Origin: Thermus sp. CCB_US3_UF1
GTDB taxonomy: Bacteria; Deinococcota; Deinococci; Deinococcales; Thermaceae
Reading direction: 5' to 3'
Length of the DNA stretch: 64,000 nucleotides
Assembly: GCF_000236585.1 (NCBI RefSeq)
Contig: NC_017278.1
Span: 2,046,001-2,110,000 of the forward strand
Shown here: piece after piece, positions 1 through 12,144 of the stretch
Layout: the number at the start of each line of letters is the position of its first letter
Position numbering within the stretch: the stretch's first letter is position 1
Made by a program: the position numbers and the translations under genes
Notes under the pieces: model-generated
Told to the model about the DNA's origin: nothing
Database searches by the model: none
The model's input: the letters and a program-made list of their open reading frames with translations, nothing else

Positions 1-84
1 CACGCCCACCCTACCCTCTCCGAGGGGCTCATGGAGGCGGCGGAGGCCCTGCACAAGCAGGCGGTCCACATCCTGAACCGCTAG
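1..84 (+). CDS. lpdA: dihydrolipoyl dehydrogenase, C-terminal end (partial)
   Basis: Only the last 27 codons are in the window; the 5' part lies upstream. The visible peptide begins HAHPTLSEG and continues as an amphipathic helix ending in HILNR. The HxHPTxSE motif is the hallmark of the dimerisation domain of pyridine nucleotide-disulfide oxidoreductases; its His and Glu form the catalytic dyad at the partner subunit's disulfide. This best fits the E3 subunit of 2-oxoacid dehydrogenase complexes. Lipoate biosynthesis genes follow on the opposite strand, which supports that role. Its TAG stop overlaps the TAG of the convergent gene inside one CTAG. Mercuric or glutathione reductase is a less likely alternative. 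Confidence 0.75.
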   Translation, partial: HAHPTLSEGLMEAAEALHKQAVHILNR

Positions 85-950
85 CGGATCTCCCGTCCGC
101 CCCAGCGCTCCAAAAGCTTCAGGGCCTCCACGTGGTCGGCCTCGGGACCCAGTTCCCGCTTGGCCGCCTCGTAAAGTTCCCGGGTCAGGCGGAGGAGGGG
201 GCTCGGGTCCTTGGCCCCCTCCAGCACCCCCATGGCGATGCCCAGGTCCTTGACCAGAAGGCCCAGGGCGAAGGTCTTGGGGAAGGCCCGGGTCAGGACC
301 CGCTCGGGGATGAGGTTTTCCGTGGCGTTGGAGCGGCCCGAGGAGGCGTTGATGACCTCGAGGGCCTTCTCGGCGGAAACCCCCTGGCCCACCAGGGCCA
401 AAAGCCCCTCCCCCGCGGCCCAGAGGTTCACCGCCAGGAGGGCGTTGTTGATGGCCTTGACCGCATGCCCCGCCCCCACGGGCCCCACGTGGACCACCTT
501 GCCGGCGTAGGCCAGGTAAGGCCTCACCCGCTCCACCGCCTCCTCGGGACCCCCTAGCATCACCGTAAGGGTGCCCCGGGCCGCCCCCAGGGTCCCGCCG
601 GAAACGGGGGCGTCCAGGTAGGTAACCCCCTGGGCCCCAAGGCGCTCCGCCAGCCTGCGGCTGGCCTCGGGCTCGCCGCTGGTGGCGTCCACCCAGTAGG
701 TTCCGGGCCGCAGGTGGGGCAGGAGGGCCTCGGCCACCTCCACCACCTCCTTGGTGGTGGGCAGGCAGGTGAAGATCACCCCCGCCTCGGCCACCCGCTC
801 CAAGGGCACGGCCTGGGAGCCGAACTCCTCCTGGTGCCTGAGGGCCTTGGCGAAGGTCCGGTTCCAGACCAGGGTGGGGAAACGCCGCGCCAGGTGCCCG
901 GCCATGGGGTAGCCCATGGCCCCCAGTCCGAGGAAGGCCACCTTTTCCAT
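81..950 (-). CDS. 3-hydroxyisobutyrate dehydrogenase-family oxidoreductase
   Basis: A 289-residue NAD(P)-dependent beta-hydroxyacid dehydrogenase. The N-terminal Rossmann domain opens with [10 protein letters not shown] (residues 4-13). The substrate-binding signature DAPVSGG is at about 113-119, and the catalytic lysine is K165 in the KAINNALL segment. The family oxidises 3-hydroxyisobutyrate, tartronate semialdehyde, succinic semialdehyde (GHB dehydrogenase type) or similar acids; the substrate cannot be told from sequence alone. The length is typical. It is the last gene of a minus-strand run after lipB, lipA and a DUF3054 gene, with 9 nt between genes. Its stop codon overlaps that of the convergent lpdA. 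Confidence 0.85.
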   Translation of the reverse strand: MEKVAFLGLGAMGYPMAGHLARRFPTLVWNRTFAKALRHQEEFGSQAVPLERVAEAGVIFTCLPTTKEVVEVAEALLPHLRPGTYWVDATSGEPEASRRLAERLGAQGVTYLDAPVSGGTLGAARGTLTVMLGGPEEAVERVRPYLAYAGKVVHVGPVGAGHAVKAINNALLAVNLWAAGEGLLALVGQGVSAEKALEVINASSGRSNATENLIPERVLTRAFPKTFALGLLVKDLGIAMGVLEGAKDPSPLLRLTRELYEAAKRELGPEADHVEALKLLERWGGREIR

Positions 951-959
951 GCCCCCTTT

Positions 960-1327
960 TTACCAGAGGCGCAGGAGCTTGGCGAGGCCCCTCAAGCCCA
1001 GGAGGAAAAGAAGGCTAAAGCCCATGGCCACCCCCAGGAAGACGAAGAACCCGGGGCCAAAACTGCCCCCAAGGACCATCTGCCGCAGCCAAAGCCCCGC
1101 GGGCAGGGCAAGGAGCCAGGAGAGGAGGAGGTTGGCCCAGGTGGGCCTGCGGTAGGTGCCGAGGAAGGGGGCCAGGAGGAGCCAGACGAAGAGCACGGGG
1201 AGGACGTTGCGGGCAAGCCCCGCCAGGGTGAGGGCCTGGCCGTGGGAGGCGAGGCCCGTCCCGGCGAAGAGGAGGAGGGCCAGGAGGTCCAGGAGGAAGA
1301 GGGATGGGAAGGACCTGCGCTCCCTGG

Positions 1328-1331
<4 letters not shown>
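960..1331 (-). CDS. DUF3054 family membrane protein
   Basis: A 123-residue, strongly hydrophobic protein with about four predicted transmembrane segments: roughly residues 10-28, 42-58, 66-84 and 90-112. Between segments two and three is a [11 protein letters not shown] stretch typical of the small DUF3054 integral membrane family. Function is unknown. It starts within the stop codon of lipA (4-nt overlap) and so is translationally coupled to the lipoate genes, though no role in lipoylation is established. Confidence 0.7.
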
Positions 1332-5402
<4,071 letters not shown>

Positions 5403-5407
5403 AGGCT

Positions 5408-5432
5408 GGGGCGGGGCCCAAGGCCCCGCCCC
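5408..5432. terminator. bidirectional terminator
   Basis: A perfect 11-bp GC stem (GGGGCGGGGCC, loop CAA) lies between the convergent oxidase and rplI genes and can serve both. No long T-run follows on either side. Confidence 0.65.
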
Positions 5433-5452
5433 TTGCGGCCTGCCGGGCATCC

Positions 5453-5896
5453 TTACTGGGCCACCACGCTCACCTTAAGCCGGATGGGCACCTCGGGGTG
5501 GGGCTTGTAGGTGAGGACGTACTCCCCCAGCTCCTTGATGGGCCGCTCCAGCCCCAGGCGCTTGGGATCGATGGTGATGCCGTGCTGGCGGGAAAGGGCC
5601 TCGGCCACGTCCTTGGCGGTCACGGAGCCGTAGATCTTGTTCTCCCCCGCCCGCACCGGGATGGTGAGGGTAAGGCTCTCCAGGATTTCCTTGAGGCGCT
5701 CGGCCTCGGCCTTGCGCTCCGCCAGGCGCTTGGCCTGGGCGCGGATCTTGGCCTCCAGGGCCTTGAGGTTGCTCTCGGTGGCCAAAACGGCCAAGCCCCG
5801 GGGCAGGAGGTAGTTCTTGGCGTAGCCGGGCTTGACCCGCACCACCTGGCCCACGTCGCCCAGGTTCTCCAGGGGTTCCAGCAGGATGACCTTCAC
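5453..5896 (-). CDS. rplI: 50S ribosomal protein L9
   Basis: A 147-residue protein beginning MKVILLEPLENLGDVGQ, the conserved N-terminal rRNA-binding domain. A long charged central helix follows (about 40-75), then the C-terminal domain with GENKIYGSVTAKDVAEAL. It is the last gene of the rpsF-ssb-rpsR-rplI operon, an order widely conserved in bacteria. The intergenic distance to rpsR is only 10 nt. Confidence 0.97.
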   Translation of the reverse strand: MKVILLEPLENLGDVGQVVRVKPGYAKNYLLPRGLAVLATESNLKALEAKIRAQAKRLAERKAEAERLKEILESLTLTIPVRAGENKIYGSVTAKDVAEALSRQHGITIDPKRLGLERPIKELGEYVLTYKPHPEVPIRLKVSVVAQ

Positions 5897-5906
5897 GCTT
5901 CACCCC

Positions 5907-6173
5907 CTACTTGCGCACCAGCTTCTCCGTGAAGGGCAAGAGCCCCAGGATCCGCGCCCGCTTGATGGTGCGGGCCAGGATCCGCTGCTCCTTGGCGGTC
6001 AGCCCCGTGCGGCGACGGGGGAGGATCTTCCCCGTCTCCGAGAGGAACCGCTTCAGCACCTCCACGTTGCGGTAGTCCTTGAGGTCAAACTCCCCCAGGC
6101 TGGCCTTCACCTTGGCCTTCCGGGAGGGGCGCCTTTGCGCCTCCTTCTTGGGTTTCGCGTTCTTCGTGCTCAA
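5907..6173 (-). CDS. rpsR: 30S ribosomal protein S18
   Basis: An 88-residue protein with a long basic N-terminus (about residues 1-28) typical of Thermus S18, followed by the conserved core: [22 protein letters not shown] and [23 protein letters not shown]18 binds the 30S platform next to S6, which is encoded two genes upstream. Its start overlaps the ssb stop by 4 nt. Confidence 0.97.
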   Translation of the reverse strand: MSTKNAKPKKEAQRRPSRKAKVKASLGEFDLKDYRNVEVLKRFLSETGKILPRRRTGLTAKEQRILARTIKRARILGLLPFTEKLVRK

Positions 6174-6985
6174 AACGGCAAATCCTCCTCCGGCGGGAAG
6201 TCTTCCAGTCCATCGTCAATATCCACCCCACCCGTCTGGGCGGGACGCGCCTTGGGCGCATCCTGGGACCCGCTTCCGCCGGCCTGGGCAGGTCCACGGG
6301 TGGGTTGCTCCAAGCGGAGGGCTTCCACACGGGTCTGGAAGCGGCGCTCTCCGTTGGAGCCAGTCCAGGAGTCATTCACCAAACGGCCGATCACCAAAAG
6401 CCCATCGCCCCGCCTCAGCTCCCCGGCCCACTCGGCCAGTTCGCGCCAGGCCTGAACCTCAATGAAGTGGGTCCTCTCCTCCTCGCCGCCTTGCCCCCGG
6501 CGGCGCTCGTTCACCGCTAAGCCCAGCCGGGCCACCGCCGTGCCCTGGGGGGTGTAGCGGAGGTCGGGGTCGCGGGTCAGGTTGCCCATGAGGAGGACCT
6601 GGTTGAGGGCGTGGCGGAGCCTGGGCTGGCTCCTGGCATCCTCCTGGGTCTCGCGGCCTCGAGGCTCCAGGGGGTCCACAAACTCCCCCCGCACCTGGAG
6701 CTCGCTCCGCTTCTCCCCCTCCCGCTCCCACTGGCGGTACTCCAGCCGCCCCTCCACAAAGAGGAGCTGTCCCTTCTTCAGGGTATCCCCCCACATCTCC
6801 GCCTGACGGCCCAAAAGGCGCACCCGGTGGTACCAGGGAACCTCCCGCCCTTGGCCCCCGCTTTCCAGGTAGTCCTGGCCGGCCAAGGTGAGGTCCAAGA
6901 CGGCCAACCCCCCCGGGGTGTAGCGCATGTCCGGCGGGGCGGCGAGGGCGCCGATGAGAAAGACACGGTTCAGGCCTCTGGCCAT
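6170..6985 (-). CDS. ssb: single-stranded DNA-binding protein, two OB folds
   Basis: A 271-residue SSB with two OB-fold domains in one chain, at about 1-110 ([21 protein letters not shown]) and 125-225 ([19 protein letters not shown]). The two share the same NxVxLxGxLxxxPDxRYTPxG start, so the duplication is visible directly. This arrangement is characteristic of Thermus and Deinococcus, where dimers replace the usual tetramer. A Pro/Gly/Gln-rich linker follows and the protein ends in the acidic tip EDLPF used to bind replication partners. It lies between rpsF and rpsR. Confidence 0.97.
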   Translation of the reverse strand: MARGLNRVFLIGALAAPPDMRYTPGGLAVLDLTLAGQDYLESGGQGREVPWYHRVRLLGRQAEMWGDTLKKGQLLFVEGRLEYRQWEREGEKRSELQVRGEFVDPLEPRGRETQEDARSQPRLRHALNQVLLMGNLTRDPDLRYTPQGTAVARLGLAVNERRRGQGGEEERTHFIEVQAWRELAEWAGELRRGDGLLVIGRLVNDSWTGSNGERRFQTRVEALRLEQPTRGPAQAGGSGSQDAPKARPAQTGGVDIDDGLEDFPPEEDLPF

Positions 6986-6994
6986 GGGATCAGT

Positions 6995-7300
6995 TTACGC
7001 CTTGGCGAGGAAGGGCTCCTGCACCTTGACCACCATCACCCGGCGCACGTTGTCGCGCAGGCGAAGCTCCCGGGCCAGGTCATTGGCCCGGTTCTCGGGC
7101 ATCTCCACCAGGTAGAAGAGGAAGTAGCCCTGGGTGTCCTTGGCGATGGGGTAGGCCAGGCGGCGCAGCCCCCACTCCTCCACCTTTTCCACCTTGGCCC
7201 CGAAGCCCTCGAGGGCCTTGGCGATGATCTCCTTCTCCAGGGTGAGCTGGGACTGGTCCAGGTTGGGGCTCAGGATGATGTTGACCTCGTACTTGCGCAT
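6995..7300 (-). CDS. rpsF: 30S ribosomal protein S6
   Basis: A 101-residue protein beginning MRKYEVNIILSPNLDQSQL, the length of Thermus S6. An upstream in-frame ATG exists at 7333, but homology and a strong GGAGG at about 7306-7310 select the ATG at 7300. First gene of the rpsF-ssb-rpsR-rplI operon. Confidence 0.96.
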   Translation of the reverse strand: MRKYEVNIILSPNLDQSQLTLEKEIIAKALEGFGAKVEKVEEWGLRRLAYPIAKDTQGYFLFYLVEMPENRANDLARELRLRDNVRRVMVVKVQEPFLAKA

Positions 7301-7341
7301 CTCCACCTCCTCTCCGGGCCCGGCAGGCCGCACGAGGAAAG

Positions 7342-7347
7342 ATTATA
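7342..7347 (-). promoter_or_regulatory. -10 box of the rpsF operon
   Basis: A perfect TATAAT on the minus strand, about 42 nt before the rpsF ATG. The -35 region is T-rich (around 7364-7370) and overlaps the T-run of the tRNA-Asn terminator, so it matches consensus only weakly. Confidence 0.65.
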
Positions 7348-7363
7348 CCCCCTTGGCCCAAAA

Positions 7364-7396
7364 GATAAAAGACCCGGGGGGGCCCTAAGGCCCCCC
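7364..7396 (-). terminator. rho-independent terminator of tRNA-Asn
   Basis: Minus-strand stem GGGGGGCC / GGCCCCCC (7377-7384 with 7389-7396) with loop TTAG, followed by GGGTCTTTTATCTTTT. It lies just downstream of the tRNA and just upstream of rpsF. Confidence 0.75.
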
Positions 7397-7399
7397 TTC

Positions 7400-7475
7400 T
7401 GGCTCCGCGGGCAGGATTCGAACCTGCGACCAACCGGTTAACAGCCGGCCGCTCTACCAGCTGAGCTACCGCGGA
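7400..7475 (-). tRNA. tRNA-Asn (anticodon GTT)
   Basis: A 76-nt cloverleaf. The acceptor TCCGCGG pairs with CCGCGGA, the discriminator is G and CCA is encoded. The D arm is AGCTCAGCTGGTAGAGC. The anticodon loop CTGTTAA gives anticodon GTT. The T arm contains GGTTCGAATCC. Confidence 0.96.
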
Positions 7476-7521
7476 CCGACCGCACTTGGCACTATACCAG
7501 TCCCCCCCGGCTAGCGTCAAG

Positions 7522-7550
7522 AAGCGGCCCCGGGCAAGCCGGGGCCGCTT
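7522..7550 (-). terminator. terminator after pntB
   Basis: A 12-bp perfect stem AAGCGGCCCCGG / CCGGGGCCGCTT around a 5-nt loop, immediately downstream of pntB on the minus strand and followed by CTTGAC rather than a long T-run. Confidence 0.65.
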
Positions 7551-7561
7551 GCAAAGGCAAG

Positions 7562-8914
7562 CTAGAGCTTTTTCAGGGCCTGGGTGAGCTGGGTGAGGAC
7601 GCCCTGGGCGTCCCCATAGAGCATGCGGGTGTTGTCGGCGTAGAAGAGCTCGTTTTCCACCCCGGCAAAGCCCTTGCCTTGGCCGCGCTTGATGACGATG
7701 ACGTTCTTGGCCTTGTCCACGTCCAGGATGGGCATGCCGTAGAGGGGGCTTCCGGGGCGGCGGGCGGCGGGGTTCACCACGTCGTTGGCCCCGATTACCA
7801 CGGCCACGTCCACGGTGGGGAACTCGGGGTTGATCTCCTCGAGGTCCTTCAGCTTGTCGTAATCCACCCCAGCCTCGGCCAGGAGGACGTTCATGTGCCC
7901 CGGCATCCGCCCGGCCACGGGGTGGATGGCGAACTTCACCTCCACCCCCCGGCTCTCCAGCAGGTCAGCCAGCTCCTTCACCTTGTGCTGGGCCTGGGAG
8001 AGGGCCATGCCGTAACCGGGGACGAAGACCACCTTGCCGGCGTAGGCCAGCATCACCGCCGCGTCCTCCACGTCAATGGGCTTGAGGCTCCCCTTGACCT
8101 CCCCCGCCTCCTGCTCCACGCCAAAGCCGCCCACCAAGACGCTCCAGACCGAGCGGTTCATGGCCTTGGCCATGAGCACGGTGAGCAGGGTACCCGCCGC
8201 CCCCACCAGGGTGCCCGCCACCATGAGGGCGGGGTTGCCCACGGCGAAGCCCTCAAAGCCCACGGCCATGCCGGTGAAGGCGTTGTAGAAGGAGATGGCC
8301 ACGGGCATGTCCCCGCCGCCGATGGGCAGGGTCATGAGGATGCCGAAGAGGAGGGCCAGAAGGAAGAAAAGGGTGATGCTGAGGGTGGGGTCATTCCAGA
8401 GAAGGGAGAAGCCCAGGAGGACCGTTAGGGCCAGGACCAGGGCGTTCACCACCTTCTGCCCAGGGAAAAGGATGGGGCGGCTATTCATGATCCCCTGGAG
8501 CTTGGCGAAGGCGATGAGGCTCCCGGTGAAGGCCACGCTGCCGATGAGGCCGCCCAGGATGGCCAGGGCCATGAGCCCGGGGTTGTCAAAGGCCCCCTTG
8601 AAGAGCTCCACCGCGGCGATGGTGGCGGCGGCGCCGCCGCCCATGCCGTTGTAGATGGCCACCATCTGGGGCATGTCCGTCATGGCCACCTTGACCGCCG
8701 CCCACCAGGCCACCACCGAGCCCACCCCAAGGGCCAGGAGCATGAGGCCCAGGTTGTGCAGCTCCGGCCAGAAGAAGGTGGCCAGCACGGCCAACACCAT
8801 GCCCCACCCTGCCCAGACGATGCCGCTTTTGGCGGTGGTGGGGTGGGCCATGCGCTTAAGCCCCACGATGAAGAGGATGGCCACCACGAAGTAGGCCGCC
8901 TGGATGAGGTCCAT
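7562..8914 (-). CDS. pntB: NAD(P) transhydrogenase subunit beta
   Basis: A 450-residue protein: about nine membrane helices (residues 1-255) forming half of the proton channel, then the NADP(H)-binding dIII domain. That domain carries GYGMALSQAQHKVKELADLL, the HPVAGRMPGHMNVLLAEA loop and VIGANDVVNPAARRPGSPLYGMP. The enzyme couples proton flow to hydride transfer from NADH to NADP+. It is the last gene of the pntAA-pntAB-pntB operon and its start overlaps the pntAB stop by one base. Confidence 0.97.
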   Translation of the reverse strand: MDLIQAAYFVVAILFIVGLKRMAHPTTAKSGIVWAGWGMVLAVLATFFWPELHNLGLMLLALGVGSVVAWWAAVKVAMTDMPQMVAIYNGMGGGAAATIAAVELFKGAFDNPGLMALAILGGLIGSVAFTGSLIAFAKLQGIMNSRPILFPGQKVVNALVLALTVLLGFSLLWNDPTLSITLFFLLALLFGILMTLPIGGGDMPVAISFYNAFTGMAVGFEGFAVGNPALMVAGTLVGAAGTLLTVLMAKAMNRSVWSVLVGGFGVEQEAGEVKGSLKPIDVEDAAVMLAYAGKVVFVPGYGMALSQAQHKVKELADLLESRGVEVKFAIHPVAGRMPGHMNVLLAEAGVDYDKLKDLEEINPEFPTVDVAVVIGANDVVNPAARRPGSPLYGMPILDVDKAKNVIVIKRGQGKGFAGVENELFYADNTRMLYGDAQGVLTQLTQALKKL

Positions 8915-9216
8915 TAGGGACCACCCCCCTTGCCGGGCTTGCGCTCAAACATCTCCAGCATGCGCACCGTGACCGCGTACCCCCCGGCGGCGTTGGCCGC
9001 CCCCAGGATGACCCCCAGGAAGCCGATGGCCTTTTCCAGGCCGGTTTCCGCGTGGCCCAGAACCACCATGGCCCCCACCACCACCACCCCGTGGATGAAG
9101 TTGGACCCCGACATCAAGGGGGTGTGGAGGATCACGGGAACCCGGGTGATGAGCTCATAGCCCAAGAAGGCCGTGAGCACGAAGATGTAGAGCGCCGACC
9201 AGAAGCCAAACTCCAT
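8914..9216 (-). CDS. pntAB: NAD(P) transhydrogenase subunit alpha, membrane part
   Basis: A 100-residue membrane subunit beginning MEFGFWSALYIFVLTAFLGYELI. Three helices include the HTPLMSGSNFIHGVVVVGA motif of dII in split-alpha transhydrogenases. I chose the ATG at 9216 because it overlaps the pntAA stop in a TGATG arrangement; upstream in-frame starts would lie inside pntAA. Confidence 0.95.
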   Translation of the reverse strand: MEFGFWSALYIFVLTAFLGYELITRVPVILHTPLMSGSNFIHGVVVVGAMVVLGHAETGLEKAIGFLGVILGAANAAGGYAVTVRMLEMFERKPGKGGGP

Positions 9217-10343
9217 CACGCACCTCCCACGAGGGCCTTGGTGGGCCCGTGCAGGATCTCCCCGTCTTTCATCAGGAGCGCCCCCTTGACGATCTCGTCC
9301 TCCCACTTGGGGGCGAACTCGCCCTTTTCCACCAGCAAGGCCGAGAGGTTGAGGAGGTTTTTGGCGTACATCTCCGAGGCGTGCACGGAGAGTTCGCTGG
9401 GAAGGTTCAGGGGGCCGTAGATGCGCACCCCCCGGACCTCCACCACCTCCCCGGGCCGGGTGAGGACGCAGTTGCCCCCGCTCTCGGCGGCCAGGTCCAC
9501 CACCACGGTCCCAGGCTTGAGCCGTTCCATCATGTCCTCGGTGAGGAGGATGGGGGCGCGGCGGCCCGGCACCTGGGCGGTGGTGATGAGCACGTCCATC
9601 CCCGCCACGTGCTCGCGCAGGGCCTCGTGCTGGATGCGCTTCTCCTCCTCGGTGAGCTCGCGGGCGTAACCCCCTTCTCCCTCGGCGCTGATGGGGAGCT
9701 CAATGGGCTTGGCCCCCAGGGACACCGCCTGCTCCACCGCCGCCTTGCGCACGTCGTAGGCGAAGACCTGGGCCCCCAGGCGCTTGGCGGTGGCGATGGC
9801 CATGAGCCCCGCCACGCCCACCCCCATCACCATCACCTTGGCGGGGCGGATGGTGCCCGCGGCGGTGGTGAGCATGGGGAAGAAACGGGGGGAAAGCCGG
9901 GCCGCATGGACCGCCGCCAGGTACCCCGCCACCGTGGCCTGGCTGGAAAGGGCGTCCATGCTCTGGGCCCGGGTGATGCGGGGGATGAGCTCCATGGCGA
10001 TCACCGTGGCCCTCTTGGCGGCCAAGGCCCTCACCAGCTCGGGGTTTTTGTGGGCCTGGACGAAGCCCACCACGATGGCCCCGGGCTCCAAGGCCCCGAT
10101 CAGGTCCTCGGGGGGAGGTTGGACGGTAAAGAGGAGGTTGGCCCCCTTTAGAAGCTCCCCTCGCTCCACCACCTCCGCCCCGGCCTCCGCGTAGGCCGCA
10201 TCCGGGTGGTAGGCGCCTTCCCCGGCGCCCCGCTCCACCCGGACCCTGGCCCCCCCTTTGACCAGCCGGGCCACCACCTCGGGCACCAGGGCCACCCGTC
10301 TTTCCCCAGGGGCCCTTTCCTTAGGAACCGCGATGGTCACCAT
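9216..10343 (-). CDS. pntAA: NAD(P) transhydrogenase subunit alpha, NAD-binding part
   Basis: A 375-residue soluble dI subunit, related to alanine dehydrogenase. It begins MVTIAVPKERAPGERRVALVP. The NAD-binding domain contains MVMGVGVAGLMAIATAKRLGAQVFAYDVR at about 165-195, and the C-terminal part has VVVDLAAESGGNC. AGGAGG lies 4 nt before the ATG at 10343. With pntAB and pntB it forms the three-gene form of proton-translocating transhydrogenase. Confidence 0.96.
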   Translation of the reverse strand: MVTIAVPKERAPGERRVALVPEVVARLVKGGARVRVERGAGEGAYHPDAAYAEAGAEVVERGELLKGANLLFTVQPPPEDLIGALEPGAIVVGFVQAHKNPELVRALAAKRATVIAMELIPRITRAQSMDALSSQATVAGYLAAVHAARLSPRFFPMLTTAAGTIRPAKVMVMGVGVAGLMAIATAKRLGAQVFAYDVRKAAVEQAVSLGAKPIELPISAEGEGGYARELTEEEKRIQHEALREHVAGMDVLITTAQVPGRRAPILLTEDMMERLKPGTVVVDLAAESGGNCVLTRPGEVVEVRGVRIYGPLNLPSELSVHASEMYAKNLLNLSALLVEKGEFAPKWEDEIVKGALLMKDGEILHGPTKALVGGA

Positions 10344-10361
10344 AGGACCTCCTTCCGCAGC

Positions 10362-10367
10362 AGTATA
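10362..10367 (-). promoter_or_regulatory. extended -10 promoter of the pnt operon
   Basis: TATACT on the minus strand is preceded by TGG, forming an extended -10, 18 nt before the pntAA ATG; no clear -35 is seen. Confidence 0.6.
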
Positions 10368-10406
10368 CCAGCCTGGGTATGGGCATTTGCCCCACCCTGG
10401 GGCCGC

Positions 10407-10420
10407 TGACCCACTGGTCA
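10407..10420. promoter_or_regulatory. inverted repeat upstream of the EamA gene
   Basis: TGACC-CACT-GGTCA, a 5-4-5 perfect dyad, lies 30 bp before the EamA start in the divergent pnt/EamA region. It has the look of an operator, but no regulator is encoded nearby. Confidence 0.4.
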
Positions 10421-10449
10421 GGAAGGGAAGGTTGTGGAAGAATGCCGCC

Positions 10450-11337
10450 ATGCGGCCCTCTGGCCTGAAGATCGCCGGTGTCCTCCTCCTGGGCGTCCTG
10501 GCCATCAGCCTGGGCAGCATCCTGGTGCGCCTGAGCCTCGAGGCCGCCTCGGACCGGAGCCTGGCCTTCAGCCTGGTGATGAGCGCCGGGCGCATGGCCC
10601 TGGCCGCCCTCCTCCTGGCCCCGGGATGGCGGGCCCCCCTTAGGGCGCGGGCTGGGCTACCCTGGGCGGTGGCCGCGGGGGTGTTTCTGGCCCTCCACTT
10701 CGCCTTCTGGATCACTTCCCTCTCCTACACCTCGGTGGCGGCCAGCACCGCCTTGGTCACCACCAACCCCGTCTGGATCACCCTTTTCGGTTGGCTTTTC
10801 TTCGGGGAACGCCCTTCCGGGCTCACCCTCCTGGGGGTAGGGGTGGCCCTCCTAGGGGGGCTTACCATCGGCCTGGGGGATGCCCAAGGGGGTTCGGGCC
10901 CCAACCCCCTCCTGGGAGACCTCTTGGCCCTTCTAGGGGCCTTGGCCGCCTCCCTTTACTTCCTCCTGGGGCGGGAAGCGCAAAGGCGGGGGCTTTCCAT
11001 CCTGGAATACGTCCGGGTGGCCTACACCGCCGCCGCCCTGGTCCTTCTCCCCCTCCCCTACCTCTTTGGGGGCGGGTACGGGGGGTACCCGTGGGCGGTC
11101 TACGGCTACCTCCTCCTCATGGCCCTCCTGCCCCAGCTGGTGGGGCATACCAGCTTCAACTGGGCCACCCGGCACATCCCCCCAGTCCTGGTGAGCCTGG
11201 CCATCCTCTTTGAGCCGGTGGGGGCCAGCCTCCTCGCCTTCCTCCTCTTCGGGGAGTTCCCCGGGGTCCGGGTCCTCCTGGGGGCCTTGGTCCTCCTCCT
11301 GGGGGTGGCCTTGGCGGTGGTGGGAGGGCGACGGTGA
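10450..11337 (+). CDS. EamA/DMT family transporter
   Basis: A 295-residue membrane protein with about ten transmembrane helices in two EamA repeats (about 10-140 and 155-290). Typical motifs include FWITSLSYTSVAASTALVTTNPVWI in the first repeat and LVSLAILFEPVGASLLAFLLFGE in the second. Family members export small metabolites or amino acids; the substrate is unknown. I chose the ATG at 10450 because the hydrophobic protein begins there. The next EamA gene starts with a GTG inside this gene's TGA, so the two are coupled and may act as a pair. Confidence 0.85.
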   Translation: MRPSGLKIAGVLLLGVLAISLGSILVRLSLEAASDRSLAFSLVMSAGRMALAALLLAPGWRAPLRARAGLPWAVAAGVFLALHFAFWITSLSYTSVAASTALVTTNPVWITLFGWLFFGERPSGLTLLGVGVALLGGLTIGLGDAQGGSGPNPLLGDLLALLGALAASLYFLLGREAQRRGLSILEYVRVAYTAAALVLLPLPYLFGGGYGGYPWAVYGYLLLMALLPQLVGHTSFNWATRHIPPVLVSLAILFEPVGASLLAFLLFGEFPGVRVLLGALVLLLGVALAVVGGRR

Positions 11338-12143
11338 GCTACGTGGCCTTGGCTGCGTTGCTCTGGGGCCTGGGGGGGGCCCTGGCAGGGCGCTTCATGG
11401 AGGCCATCCCCCCGGGGGTCCTGATCCCCTTGCGCTTCCTCCTGAGCTTCCTCCTCCTCCTTCCCCTCCTCCTCCGCTTTCCCCCCAAGGGGGAAGGGCC
11501 CCGCCTCCTGGGGGTGGGCCTGGCCCTTTCCGGGGCCCAGGCCTTTTACTACCTGGCCATCCACGCCACCAGCGTGGCCACCGGCATCTTCCTCCAGTAC
11601 CTGGCCCCCGCCCTCCTCACCCTCTACGCCCTTCTTCGCGGGGAGCGGCTTCCCGGGCGGGCCCTGGGGGGGGTGGCCCTGGCCCTCCTGGGGGCCTACG
11701 TGCTGGTGGTGGGGCCAGGGGGGCTTTCCGCTAGCCTCCTCGGGGTGGCCTACGGCCTCCTCTCTGCCCTTTCCTTTGCCCTTTACGCCCTCTTCTCCCA
11801 CGGGCTCAAGACCCCGCCCCTGGTGAGCCTGGGGGTGGCCACGGGGGTGGGGAGCCTCCTCTCCCTTCCCGTCCTCCTGGCCCACCTGCCCCAGGTCCTG
11901 GCCCTCAGCCCCGGGGCCTGGGCGGCGGTGGCCTACGTGGTCACACTGGGCACGGTGGTGCCCTTTGGGCTTTTCCTCCTGGGGGTGCGCACGGTGCCGG
12001 CGCGGCAGGCCACCTTGGTGGCCATGCTGGAGCCGGTGGCGGGAGCCCTTTTTGCCTGGCCCCTGGCGGGGCAGGCCTTGCGCCTCGAGGCCCTGTTGGG
12101 CGGCGCCCTCATCCTCTTGGGCGTGGCCCTGAACCGGAGGTGA
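11334..12143 (+). CDS. EamA/DMT family transporter
   Basis: A 269-residue protein with ten predicted helices and the duplicated EamA fold. Motifs include FYYLAIHATSVATGIFLQYLAPALL and the C-terminal LEPVAGALFAWPLAGQ. Translation starts at GTG 11334, overlapping the previous stop by 4 nt (GTGA). It differs in sequence from the upstream EamA protein, so this is not a recent duplication. Confidence 0.85.
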   Translation: MSYVALAALLWGLGGALAGRFMEAIPPGVLIPLRFLLSFLLLLPLLLRFPPKGEGPRLLGVGLALSGAQAFYYLAIHATSVATGIFLQYLAPALLTLYALLRGERLPGRALGGVALALLGAYVLVVGPGGLSASLLGVAYGLLSALSFALYALFSHGLKTPPLVSLGVATGVGSLLSLPVLLAHLPQVLALSPGAWAAVAYVVTLGTVVPFGLFLLGVRTVPARQATLVAMLEPVAGALFAWPLAGQALRLEALLGGALILLGVALNRR

Positions 12144-12144
12144 T

